Positions 35,223 through 43,711 of a DNA stretch of 64,000 nt are shown in pieces. Within the stretch, counting starts at the first letter, position 1; every line of letters begins with the position of its first letter. The notes beneath the pieces are model-generated. The model worked only from the letters and a program-made list of their open reading frames with translations. It made no database searches and was not told the DNA's origin. Made by a program: the position numbers and the translations under genes. Source of the stretch: Arthrobacter sp. MYb23 (lineage in GTDB: Bacteria; Actinomycetota; Actinomycetes; Actinomycetales; Micrococcaceae); NCBI RefSeq assembly GCF_002979775.1, contig NZ_PCPR01000001.1, positions 124,001 to 188,000 on the forward strand, given 5' to 3'.

Positions 35223-36155
35223 ATGACCGTTATTACCGAAACCAAACTCGAGTTCGCCAAGCTCGGGTCCCGCATTGGCGCTGAAATCCGCGGCTTTGAC
35301 ATCAGCGGCGACCTCAGCGAGGACACTGTGGCGCAGATCAGGGCAGCCCTCAACGAACACAAAGCACTGGTGTTCCGTGAAGCCAACATCCTCAGCGACG
35401 AAGCGCAGGTGAAGTTCGCTTCGCATTTCGGCCCGCTCACCAAAGCACACCCGACCGTTGCCTCGGTGGAGGGTGAAGAGAACGTCCTGCCCGTGGACAG
35501 CGAAAACGGCTCGGCCAACAACTGGCACACGGACGTCACGTTTGTGGTCAACCCGCCGCAGGCATCCACCCTGCGCAGCATCGACCTTCCTGCCTACGGT
35601 GGCGAGACACTGATTGCTTCCTCGGCCGGTGCGTACAAGGACCTTCCGGAGGAGCTTCGCAATTTCGCGGACAACCTGTGGGCCATTCACACCAACGACT
35701 ACGACTACTCGGTGCCCAAGAACCTGGAACACACCAATGCCGAGGAACGCCGCAAGGAGTTCACCCGCCTGAAGTTCGAAACGGCACACCCCGTGGTCCG
35801 GGTCCACCCGCTGACCGGCGAGCGCGGATTGTTTATTGGGGGCTTCGCGCAGCGGCTTCGAATTGTGGGGCTTTCCAACACCGAATCCAAGGACATCATC
35901 CGTCTGCTGCAGGCGTACGTGACGCGTCCGGAGAATGTGGTCCGCGTCAACTGGGAGCCGAACCAGGTGGTCCTGTTCGACAACCGCATCACCCAGCACT
36001 ACGCCCCGGACAACTACGACGGCCAGCCGCGCAAACTCAACCGCGTGACCATAGCCGGGGACATTCCTGTGAGCATCGATGGCAAGCCCAGCCAGGCGAT
36101 TCAGGGTGATTCAACCACGTATTCGGTGGTTGCTCCCATCAGTAACGTTTCGTAG
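35223..36155 (+). CDS. 2-oxoglutarate/Fe(II) dioxygenase, AtsK-type alkylsulfatase or TauD
   Basis: 310 aa. Fe ligands are His and Asp in NNWHTDVTF and the distal His in ITQHYA; the 2-oxoglutarate Arg is in LNRVTIAGD. NLWAIHTNDYDYS, AHPVVRVHPLTGERGLF and IAGDIPV follow AtsK of Pseudomonas and mycobacterial Rv3406, which oxidise alkyl sulfate esters, more closely than E. coli TauD. It would release sulfite or sulfate from the imported compound. AAGGA is 10 nt upstream of the ATG. Taurine as substrate is not excluded. Confidence 0.85.
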   Translation: MTVITETKLEFAKLGSRIGAEIRGFDISGDLSEDTVAQIRAALNEHKALVFREANILSDEAQVKFASHFGPLTKAHPTVASVEGEENVLPVDSENGSANNWHTDVTFVVNPPQASTLRSIDLPAYGGETLIASSAGAYKDLPEELRNFADNLWAIHTNDYDYSVPKNLEHTNAEERRKEFTRLKFETAHPVVRVHPLTGERGLFIGGFAQRLRIVGLSNTESKDIIRLLQAYVTRPENVVRVNWEPNQVVLFDNRITQHYAPDNYDGQPRKLNRVTIAGDIPVSIDGKPSQAIQGDSTTYSVVAPISNVS

Positions 36156-36180
36156 GCGCACCCCATGTGTTGCTGTCCTC

Positions 36181-36248
36181 ACCCAACTGAGTCGCAGTTC
36201 AGGCCGTTCTGAGCGTTGGAAACGGCCTCAATTGCGACTCAGTTGGGT
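36181..36248. repeat. Dispersed palindromic repeat, copy 1
   Basis: Arms of 29 bases (36181-36209 and 36220-36248, 26 of 29 pairs) around a 10-base loop. The core is ACCCAACTGAGTCGCAGTT, then GGCCGTT. It lies between the convergent dioxygenase and aldo/keto reductase genes and may act as a bidirectional terminator. A second copy is at 57590-57653. Confidence 0.85.
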
Positions 36249-36259
36249 TAAAAACAGTG

Positions 36260-37219
36260 TCACGGGATGTTGTTGCCCCTAGCCGCCACCCACAATCCGT
36301 ACCATTCGGCACGGGACATCGTGGCAGCCACGGAGGCGGCATCGGCGCAGGCTTCTATCCGGGCAGGGTTGGTGGTTCCCACTACCGGAGAAATCCTTGC
36401 GGGATGCTTCATGAGCCAGCCCAGCAGCACCGCTTCAGGCGTGGTGCCCTTCTCCCCCGCCAACCGTTCCAACCTCGACGCCGTTGCCGACTCAGCCGCT
36501 GACAACTCTCCAGACTTCGCTCCCGTATAGCGTCCCTGGGCCAGGGAACCGTAGGCCTGAAGTTCAATTCCCTTGGCCATGCAATGTTCAAGAGTCCCGT
36601 GCGGAAAGCTGTATTCCAGCCCCTCAGCATGGTTGACCAGCACAGTGCTCTCCAGCCAGTCCCGCCGCAGCAAGCTCATTTCCAGCTGGTTCGCCACGAT
36701 GGGCGTCTCCAGCTCGTCCTGAAGATAGGCGATCTGCGCGCCGGACATGTTGGACACACCCAGCTGCCCCACTTTGCCTTCCGCCATCAACTGCCCGACG
36801 GCGTCCGCCACCTCGCGCGGGTCCATCAACGGATCGGGCCGGTGCAGGAGCAGCACGTCCACGTAGTCCGTTTGGAGCCGTTTCAGGCTTTGGTGGACCC
36901 GTTCAAGGATGGCTTCCTTGCTGAGGTCGTAGTGCGTTTCCAGCCCGCGCTCGCCCAGCCTGATACCGCATTTGGTTTGCAGCCGGACCTTTTCGCGCAG
37001 GCCTTGCGAACGGGCGAGGACTTCACCAAACACGGCCTCCGACTTTCCACTGCGGTAAATATCCGCATGGTCGAACAGCTCAATGCCGATGTTCTGTGCG
37101 GCGTCAATCACCGCAGCTGCCTGATCGATCTCTGCAGCACCGTAGGACGTGCCGTCCCAAGGTCCACCGAGGCCCATGCAGCCGTAGATGAGGCGTCCCC
37201 GCCCGTTCCCAGTAGTCAT
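36260..37219 (-). CDS. Aldo/keto reductase
   Basis: 319 aa TIM-barrel NADPH oxidoreductase. The catalytic set is Asp and Tyr in ELFDHADIYRSGKSE, Lys in RLQTKCGI, and His in VLLLHRPDP. The overall layout resembles E. coli YdhF. Substrate unknown. It follows the alpha-glucosidase by 23 nt in the opposite sense of reading (it is upstream of it on the minus strand), so the two may be co-transcribed. Confidence 0.88.
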   Translation of the reverse strand: MTTGNGRGRLIYGCMGLGGPWDGTSYGAAEIDQAAAVIDAAQNIGIELFDHADIYRSGKSEAVFGEVLARSQGLREKVRLQTKCGIRLGERGLETHYDLSKEAILERVHQSLKRLQTDYVDVLLLHRPDPLMDPREVADAVGQLMAEGKVGQLGVSNMSGAQIAYLQDELETPIVANQLEMSLLRRDWLESTVLVNHAEGLEYSFPHGTLEHCMAKGIELQAYGSLAQGRYTGAKSGELSAAESATASRLERLAGEKGTTPEAVLLGWLMKHPARISPVVGTTNPARIEACADAASVAATMSRAEWYGLWVAARGNNIP

Positions 37220-37242
37220 GCTCTAAGTTTTACCCGCTGCCC

Positions 37243-38994
37243 TTAGGAGTTGCGGACAATCCACGCAGTGGTGTCGGCCGGGAGCTTGCCGCTCTCCAGC
37301 GGCCCGCTGGAGACTACGACCTCGCCCTCGGGAAGCTCAACGGGATCACTGCCGAAGTTAGTCACCGTGTGCCAGCCACCAGGGCGGCTGAAGTGCAGCA
37401 CGTCCTGGTTGCCGGTCTCAACCCATTCGAGTTCCTCATCGGTCTGGAGGTCACTGCGCAGACGGAGTGCTTGGCGGTAAAGCTCCAAGGTGGAACCCTC
37501 CACTCCCTCCTGCTTGGCTACTGCGTAGTCCTGGAACCACTCCGGCTGCGGCAGGTGCGCCCCACCGGCACCAAAGCCGAAGGATGAGCCCTCTGCGGTC
37601 CACGGCAACGGCACGCGGCAACCGTCGCGGCCGATCTCAACGCCAGGGTTGCGGAAGAAGGACGGGTCCTGACGTTCGGCGTCGGGAATTTCCGACACTT
37701 CGCGCAAACCCAGCTCTTCACCTTGGTAAAGGTAAGCCGAGCCAGGAAGCGCGAGCAGCAAAAGCGTTGCGGCGCGGGCGCGGCGCAAGCCGAGTTCGAC
37801 GTCGAGCTCTTCAGCCGGCGCACCGGCCAAAAGCCATCCCTTGCCGTCCTGGCCCTTGGTGCCGCCGGTGACATCCTGGGCAGCGTTGGTTCCCTGCGCT
37901 ACAGAGCCACCCTTGGGCAGGCCGTAGCGGGTGGCGTGGCGGACGACGTCGTGGTTGGAGAAAACCCACGTGGAAGATGCGCCGGACTCCTTGGCAGCCA
38001 CGAGGTTGTCCGTGATGATCTTCTTGAAGGACGCGGCATCGAAATCGGACTGCAGGAGATCGAAGTTGAACGCCTGGCCCAGTCCTTCCGGGCTGGCGTA
38101 ACGGGCACGGCGGGTTTCGTGGACCCAGGCCTCTGCCACAGCGGTTCGCGGCGGGTTGTACTCGTTGAAGAGCTTGCGCCATTCTGCGTAGACCTCGTGT
38201 ACTTCATCGCGGTCCCAGAACGGGTGGGAACCATCGGCAAATCCATCGGTGCCGTGGGCTTTGGCCTCAAGCTCCGCTTTCATGGGCAGCGGTTCGGAAA
38301 GATCCTTCGCCATGCCGTGGGCCACATCGATACGGAAACCGTCCACGCCGCGGTCCGACCAAAAACGAAGGGTCTTCAGGAAGTCCTCTCGGATCTCCGG
38401 GTTCTCCCAGTTGAAGTCCGGCTGCTCCTTGGCGAAGATGTGCATGTACCACTGGCCGGGCGTGCCGTCCGGTTCGGTGATGCGATCCCAGATTGGTCCG
38501 CCGAAGACGGAGTCCCAGTCCGACGGCGGCAACTCGCCGTTCTCTCCCCGTCCGTCCCGGAAGATGTAGCGCTCACGTGCTGCCGAGCCCTTGGGCGATG
38601 CCAGCGCTTCCTTGAACCACTCGTGGCGGTCCGAGGAGTGGTTGGGGACGATGTCCACCACGATCTTGATGCCTGCGGCGTGCAGGGCCGCGGCCATCTC
38701 GTCGAAGTCCTCAAGCGTTCCCAGCTTCGGGTCCACATTGCGGTAGTCATCGACGTCGTAGCCGCCGTCCGCGAGCGCCGAAGGGTAGAACGGGCTCAGC
38801 CAGACGGCGTCGATTCCCAACTCTTTCAGGTAAGGGACTTTGGCCGTGACGCCTTTGATGTCGCCCAGACCGTCGCCATTCGCGTCATAGAAGCTGCGTG
38901 GATAGATCTGGTAGACAGCAGCCTGGCGCCACCAGTTCGGATCGGACATGCGGTCGGTGCCGGTGTGGTGTGCCTGTGTGGCGGAAGTGCTCAC
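37243..38994 (-). CDS. GH13 alpha-glucosidase
   Basis: 583 aa. QAAVYQIYPRSFYDANGDGLGDIKG and DAVWLSPFYPSALADGGYDVDDY are GH13 region signs; the nucleophile is Asp223 (GFRIDVAHGM), the acid/base Glu288 (AVAEAW), the third acid Asp349 (FSNHDVVRH). It probably hydrolyses short alpha-glucosides such as maltose, sucrose isomers or trehalose-like sugars in the cytosol (no signal peptide). The GTG start has AAAGGAG 6 nt upstream. Downstream of the sugar importer genes, it is preceded by an operator-like site. Confidence 0.9.
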   Translation of the reverse strand: MSTSATQAHHTGTDRMSDPNWWRQAAVYQIYPRSFYDANGDGLGDIKGVTAKVPYLKELGIDAVWLSPFYPSALADGGYDVDDYRNVDPKLGTLEDFDEMAAALHAAGIKIVVDIVPNHSSDRHEWFKEALASPKGSAARERYIFRDGRGENGELPPSDWDSVFGGPIWDRITEPDGTPGQWYMHIFAKEQPDFNWENPEIREDFLKTLRFWSDRGVDGFRIDVAHGMAKDLSEPLPMKAELEAKAHGTDGFADGSHPFWDRDEVHEVYAEWRKLFNEYNPPRTAVAEAWVHETRRARYASPEGLGQAFNFDLLQSDFDAASFKKIITDNLVAAKESGASSTWVFSNHDVVRHATRYGLPKGGSVAQGTNAAQDVTGGTKGQDGKGWLLAGAPAEELDVELGLRRARAATLLLLALPGSAYLYQGEELGLREVSEIPDAERQDPSFFRNPGVEIGRDGCRVPLPWTAEGSSFGFGAGGAHLPQPEWFQDYAVAKQEGVEGSTLELYRQALRLRSDLQTDEELEWVETGNQDVLHFSRPGGWHTVTNFGSDPVELPEGEVVVSSGPLESGKLPADTTAWIVRNS

Positions 38995-39005
38995 GAAACT
39001 CCTTT

Positions 39006-39024
39006 GATTTAGAATCTAAATTTA
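39006..39024. promoter_or_regulatory. ROK-type operator before the alpha-glucosidase
   Basis: GATTTAGA-A-TCTAAATTTA. The half-site TCTAAATTTA (39015-39024) is identical to both arms of the palindrome before the ROK gene, and TTTAGA-A-TCTAAA is itself palindromic. Confidence 0.6.
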
Positions 39025-39071
39025 TCTCCGGGACCAGTATGAAACGCCGGTCCGCTGAAGGTCAACAATGC

Positions 39072-39950
39072 TCAGCCCTTAACAGCACCCTGTGTCACAC
39101 CGGCCATCACCCAACGCTGGGTGAACAGGTAAGCAACGATCGCCGGCGCCATAGCCATCAGATAAGAGGCGAAGGACACGTGATAGTTGTTGCTGAACTG
39201 TGTCTGGAAAAGGTTCTGCCGGACGGGAAGCGTTTGCATTGCCGGATCGGAAATAATCAGCGACGGCATCATGAAGTCATTCCACGCATAGAGGAAAGCG
39301 AAGATCCCCACGGTAGCGCTCATTGGTGCGAGCAACGGGAAGATGAGCTTCCAGAAGGTCTGCCACGTGCTAGCGCCGTCGATCCTGGCGCTCTCTTCCA
39401 ACTCCATGGGGATGGAACGAAGGAACGCAGTGAAGAGCAGCACACTGAAGCTCAACTGAAACATGGTGGCCAGCAGGATGACGCCGAACGGGTTATCCAA
39501 GCCGAGGCGTCCTGTGAGTTGGATCTGCGGCAACGCAACCACGGGGAAGGGAATGAACATGGCCCCCAGGAGGTAGAAGAACGAGTACCTGAAAAGCCGT
39601 CGTTCCCAGTTCCGCACAATCGCGTAGGAAGCGAACGCGGCCAGGATGATGGTGGCCAGGACGGTTCCCGCTGTCACCAGCAGAGACATCGCGGCACCCA
39701 CCGGGAAGTTCGTCAAGGTCCAGGCCTGGAAGAAGCCGTCAAGACTGAAGGGCGCCGGGAAGGAAAAGGCATTTCCATCCACAGCCTGGCCCTGGGTCTT
39801 GAACGCCATGGAGACTGTCACATACAAGGGAAGGAGCACTGTCACCGCGCACAGGACCAGGACGGTGGTTGCCGGCCAGTTGACGCGTTCAACCGTGGAA
39901 CTGGATTTTTTGGTGATTACCGGGCTGGTGGTCATGGATTCGTTTTTCAT
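39072..39950 (-). CDS. Sugar ABC transporter permease (MalG-like)
   Basis: 292 aa, six helices; LPLYVTVSMAFKT near the start and the EAA loop ELEESARIDGASTWQTFWKLIFPLLAP are typical of the second permease of CUT1 importers. The ATG shares one base with the stop of the partner permease (TGATG). It takes up alpha-glucosides for the enzyme encoded next. Confidence 0.92.
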   Translation of the reverse strand: MKNESMTTSPVITKKSSSTVERVNWPATTVLVLCAVTVLLPLYVTVSMAFKTQGQAVDGNAFSFPAPFSLDGFFQAWTLTNFPVGAAMSLLVTAGTVLATIILAAFASYAIVRNWERRLFRYSFFYLLGAMFIPFPVVALPQIQLTGRLGLDNPFGVILLATMFQLSFSVLLFTAFLRSIPMELEESARIDGASTWQTFWKLIFPLLAPMSATVGIFAFLYAWNDFMMPSLIISDPAMQTLPVRQNLFQTQFSNNYHVSFASYLMAMAPAIVAYLFTQRWVMAGVTQGAVKG

Positions 39951-40909
39951 CACAGTGCATTCCGTCCGCGAGTCAGCGAGAGCTGCAGGAGAGAGATCAG
40001 GATGGCCACCACGAAGAAGATGGTGGCGTTGGCCATCTGGTAGGCGTAGTCGCCGCCGTTGAAGCCGGAGATGACTGTCATGGCGATGCTCCGGGTAGAG
40101 GTCCCCGGGCCTCCATTGGTCAGTCCCACGATGATGTCGTAGGCGTTGAGGAAGCCCTTGAAGCCGAGAATGATATTGATCACCACGTAACCGGCCACCA
40201 GAGGAAGGGTAATCTTCACCAGTTGCTGGAATTTGCTTGCGCCATCGATTTCCGCTGCCTCGTAGACATCTCCGGGCACTGCTACCAGGCCCGCGATGTA
40301 GATGAGCAGGGCTCCGGGAACTGCCTGCCAGGCCGTGACCATCACGATTGCTATCCACGCGAAGTCTGGATTAGCGAGCAGACTGCTTTCCAGCCAGGGA
40401 ATTCCTGCCGCAGCACCCAGCGACGGAAGGGAGTTCGAAAACAGGAAGTTGAACACGTAGGCGATGATGATGCCGGAAACCACCATGGGGATCACGAAGA
40501 TGGTCCGCAGAGCCGACTTCATCCGGATGCGCGAGGTGAGTCCGACGGCAAGAAGGAAGGCGACCACGTTAACAGCGATCACTGTGACGATGGAGAATCC
40601 AAAGGTGAAAAGGTAACTCTGCAGGATGGCCGGATCGCTGAAAATTGCGATGTAGTTGGTCAGTCCGATGAACTCCCAGTCGCCGATCCCAATGGAGTCC
40701 GTGAAGCTGAAGAAGATCCCAATGACGCCCGGGACGGTGATGGCCAGGGTGAAAAGGATGAGGCTGGGCACCAGGAAGAAGTAGAAGATGGGCTCAACGC
40801 GCCGCTTCCTTTGCCGGCTAGGGGGACTCTGCATTTGGCGATGCTTGATTTCGCGATTTCTGGTTTCGCGGCTCTGCCCGGAGGTGGTTGGGGTGCTGAT
40901 GCTGGACAT
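39950..40909 (-). CDS. Sugar ABC transporter permease (MalF-like)
   Basis: 319 aa. A basic N-terminal tail (REIKHRQMQSPPSRQRKRRVEP) is followed by six helices; EAA loop DVYEAAEIDGASKFQQLVKITLPLVAG. First permease of the CUT1 importer. It starts 25 nt after the binding-protein stop on the minus strand. The shared ATPase (MsiK-type) is not encoded here, which is common in actinobacteria. Confidence 0.92.
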   Translation of the reverse strand: MSSISTPTTSGQSRETRNREIKHRQMQSPPSRQRKRRVEPIFYFFLVPSLILFTLAITVPGVIGIFFSFTDSIGIGDWEFIGLTNYIAIFSDPAILQSYLFTFGFSIVTVIAVNVVAFLLAVGLTSRIRMKSALRTIFVIPMVVSGIIIAYVFNFLFSNSLPSLGAAAGIPWLESSLLANPDFAWIAIVMVTAWQAVPGALLIYIAGLVAVPGDVYEAAEIDGASKFQQLVKITLPLVAGYVVINIILGFKGFLNAYDIIVGLTNGGPGTSTRSIAMTVISGFNGGDYAYQMANATIFFVVAILISLLQLSLTRGRNAL

Positions 40910-40934
40910 GTGTCTGACTCCCTATGGGTACGCA

Positions 40935-42221
40935 CTACTGGCGGAACGCCAGGCGCGCCCAATCTGCGTCGAGGGTGCGGAGGGTGGATGCAGGGGACGC
41001 GCCGAACACGATTGCCTGCGTGTAGTTCATGATGGGGATGGTGCGGGGAACCAGAACCGACGGGCCTTGATACACCTTGGCGTCGTTGTAGTACTCCACC
41101 ATCCCTTCGATCCTGGGATCGGGGACGTTTGCTGTGTCCTTGGTGGGTGTGAAGCCCAACTGAGATTTGTTGTAAGCATCAATCACCTCGGGCTGGTACA
41201 GGTACTCCAGGAAGTCACGCGCAGCATCCTTATGCTTGGAAGACTCCGGAATCCACGCCGCGAGGTCCACATTGACGCGGACGCGCAAGTCCTCGGGGTC
41301 CTCAGTCATGGGCAGCGGAAAGGTTCCGAGTTGCAGATCGGGGGCAGTCTTGGCGATCTCGCTGAAGGCCCAGGGGCCCTGGAGGTACATGGCAGCCTTG
41401 CCCTGTGAGAAGGCCAAGTTTCCATCACCGTACGCCCGGCTTGCAGCATCCTTGTTGACGTAGCCCTTTGCCAGCGTCAACATCTTCTGGACGGGTTGAT
41501 CAAAGTCTTTTTGGAATGACGCCGAAGACTCCGGTCCGACGTCCACGCCTTCAGCGTCAAGCTTCTTGAAGAAGTCCAGGGTGTCCAGCTGGCCACCTAC
41601 CGAGTAGTCGAACCATCCTTGGGCGATGGTCCAGTCATCCTTCCACGTGGCATAGAACGGCGTTACTCCCGCGGCTTTCAGCGCTTCACACGCTGCGATC
41701 AGTTCGCTCCAGGTGGTGGGGACCGCAATGTTATGGGCAGCGAAGATCTCCTTGTTGTAGATCACCGAGGATGCCATGACCGAGTACGGCAAGGCGCTGG
41801 TCCGGCCCGGATAGGAACCGTACTGGTCCATGAGCGGCTTGAGGTCCTCGCGGATGCGGGAGGCCGCGTCCGTTCCGGACAGATCACTCAACGCTCCGCG
41901 CTGAACGAACCGGGACGTTTCCATGTTGTAGTTGGCGAGGGCAATGTCCGGCGGATTGCCGCGGACGAAACTCGCGGACACGACGTCGACGCCGGACGTG
42001 TCCAGGACCACCTCGGTGTCATCCTGCGAAGCGTTGTAGTCGGCAACCAGTTTGGTCATGAACCCAATGGCTTCCCGTTTGCTGAACGTGAAGCGGATGG
42101 TCTCCTTGCCCGTCTCTCCCGCGCCCGATTCTCCGGTGCAGCCGGAGAGAAGGCCGGAAAGCAGCGCCAAGCCCAAGCCCATCGCTGCGAAGCGTTTCCT
42201 GCGTGTCATTTTCACAGACAC
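40935..42221 (-). CDS. Sugar-binding lipoprotein of the CUT1 importer
   Basis: 428 aa. A lipoprotein signal peptide (RRKRFAAMGLGLALLSGLL) leads to the lipobox LSGC. The body shows the MalE-like fold: YNASQDDTEVVLDTSGVD, FYATWKDDWTIAQGWFDY, AMYLQGPWAFSEIAK. The GTG start follows AAAGGG at 6 nt. First gene of the importer operon, divergent from the ROK regulator with two operator-like sites between them. Sugar specificity is inferred from the alpha-glucosidase. Confidence 0.88.
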   Translation of the reverse strand: MSVKMTRRKRFAAMGLGLALLSGLLSGCTGESGAGETGKETIRFTFSKREAIGFMTKLVADYNASQDDTEVVLDTSGVDVVSASFVRGNPPDIALANYNMETSRFVQRGALSDLSGTDAASRIREDLKPLMDQYGSYPGRTSALPYSVMASSVIYNKEIFAAHNIAVPTTWSELIAACEALKAAGVTPFYATWKDDWTIAQGWFDYSVGGQLDTLDFFKKLDAEGVDVGPESSASFQKDFDQPVQKMLTLAKGYVNKDAASRAYGDGNLAFSQGKAAMYLQGPWAFSEIAKTAPDLQLGTFPLPMTEDPEDLRVRVNVDLAAWIPESSKHKDAARDFLEYLYQPEVIDAYNKSQLGFTPTKDTANVPDPRIEGMVEYYNDAKVYQGPSVLVPRTIPIMNYTQAIVFGASPASTLRTLDADWARLAFRQ

Positions 42222-42297
42222 CGTAGCCCTTTCGTCTTGCGGACCTCAGTGGCCGCATTGCATCGTGCAGCGGACTGAGTGCAGCGCCACGCGAAGT

Positions 42298-42328
42298 TTA
42301 GATAGGCGATAAATTTACTACCTATCGC
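42298..42328. promoter_or_regulatory. Operator-like site before the sugar importer
   Basis: TTTAGATAGG and CCTATCGC flank TAAATTTA (42310-42317). GATAGG/CCTATC form a 6-bp inverted repeat and the centre shares the TAAATTTA core with the site at 42386. Confidence 0.5.
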
Positions 42329-42385
42329 TAACCATGGTGAGTGATGTCCGCCACAGCGTCAAGAGTTAGGCGAAATGCGTCGTCA

Positions 42386-42410
42386 TCTAAATTTATGCAC
42401 TAAATTTAGA
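42386..42410. promoter_or_regulatory. Perfect palindromic ROK operator
   Basis: TCTAAATTTA-N5-TAAATTTAGA, ten perfect pairs, 49 bases before the ROK start. The AT-rich block stands out sharply in this GC-rich region and its half-site recurs before the alpha-glucosidase. Confidence 0.7.
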
Positions 42411-42459
42411 GAGACCGCTCTATCATCCCGGTGGGCGGCTAAAGAGTTGGAGCTCATGA

Positions 42460-43683
42460 ATGCAGCCCGGGACCGCACCGTCAACGCAACTGGTACGCAG
42501 GGTCAATGCCAGCGCAATGCTCAAGGCCATGCGCGGCGCCGGCATCGTCACCGGCACCGAACTCATGGCGGCCACCGGACTTTCCCGCGCCACCGTCATA
42601 TCCATCTGTGACGAACTCGTCCGTCTCGGCTGGCTCCAGGAATTGGAGAACCAGCGAGGAGCCGGCGACTACGTCAAAGGCAGGCCCGCTCGGCGCTTCG
42701 CTTTCGACGACAGCGCCGCAAGCGTGATCGGCATCGACATAGGAGCCAACAAGATCACGGCGATCGTTGCTGACATGGCCGGAACACCCTTATCCCAAGT
42801 CACCATGCCTTTCCGCGCCTACAACGTTCCGGCCGATGAACGCGCAGATGTGCTGGACCGGATCGTGGCCGATGCCTTGGAGAAGGCAGGCATTTCCGCA
42901 GATTCTGTTCTTGCCGTATCTGTTGGGGTGGCTGCACCAGTCAGCCGTCAGGGCGAAGTCCTCACGGCCCAGGAATTCTGGAAATCCTTTGATGTGCGCC
43001 GGATCGTTTCCGAACGCCACGGGTGGCATGTGCTCCTGGAAAACGACGCCAACCTCGCAGCCCTCGCAGAACGCTGGCAGGGCAGCGCGCAGGGTGTGGA
43101 CAACCTGGTGGTCATGCTGGCCGGCGACCGCCTGGGGTCAGGAATCATGGAATCCGGACGTTTGCTCCATGGGCAGGTTGGCGCCTTTGGGGAGCTGGGA
43201 TACCTGGACACCGTGGATGGGGTGGGCGACACCTACGGCATCGCCCACTATGCCACGTTGTGGGGCCGGGAAATCTTGGACTCGGGTACGGAAACGACAC
43301 TGCGGGCATTGTGCGGCGGCAATCCGGAAGCCCTCACTGCAGAGATGGTCTTCAGGGCAGCAGCGGAAGGCGACCAAGCATCCCGTGACATCCTGAAGCG
43401 CATGGCACACCGCATGGCCCGGGTTGTGGGCTCCATCAGCACGTTGGTGAATCCTGAGCTGGTGGTCATTGCCGGAGCTGTGGCAGCGCCTGCCCGTGCC
43501 CTGATCCCCGCCATGGAAAAGCAGGTGCACGAGTTCACCTTCACTCCCCCACGCCTGGCAACCTCCGAACTCGGCGACGGCATCGTGTCCCTCGGCGCGA
43601 TCCGCCATGCTTTGGACCATGTGGAAGAGCACGCCCTGGATCTCTACCCGGCGTCATTGCCCCAGCACGTAGCAGCGGGCTGA
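42460..43683 (+). CDS. ROK-family transcriptional repressor
   Basis: 407 aa. The N-terminal MarR-like winged helix (ASAMLKAMRGAGIVTGTELMAATGLSRATVISICDEL) is joined to a ROK sugar-kinase-like domain with the phosphate loop VIGIDIGANKITAIVADM and an LLHGQVGAFGELGY region; the zinc-binding Cys cluster of classical ROK proteins is not evident. It probably represses the divergent alpha-glucoside operon and responds to a sugar. GGAG lies 7 nt before the ATG. Confidence 0.88.
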   Translation: MQPGTAPSTQLVRRVNASAMLKAMRGAGIVTGTELMAATGLSRATVISICDELVRLGWLQELENQRGAGDYVKGRPARRFAFDDSAASVIGIDIGANKITAIVADMAGTPLSQVTMPFRAYNVPADERADVLDRIVADALEKAGISADSVLAVSVGVAAPVSRQGEVLTAQEFWKSFDVRRIVSERHGWHVLLENDANLAALAERWQGSAQGVDNLVVMLAGDRLGSGIMESGRLLHGQVGAFGELGYLDTVDGVGDTYGIAHYATLWGREILDSGTETTLRALCGGNPEALTAEMVFRAAAEGDQASRDILKRMAHRMARVVGSISTLVNPELVVIAGAVAAPARALIPAMEKQVHEFTFTPPRLATSELGDGIVSLGAIRHALDHVEEHALDLYPASLPQHVAAG

Positions 43684-43711
43684 TCCGCCTGGATCCGGTC
43701 CGGGGTTGGCC

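Noticed and set aside
34404..35999. 531-codon frame antisense to the permease and dioxygenase genes
   Set aside because: It spans two well-supported genes in reverse and shows no domain.
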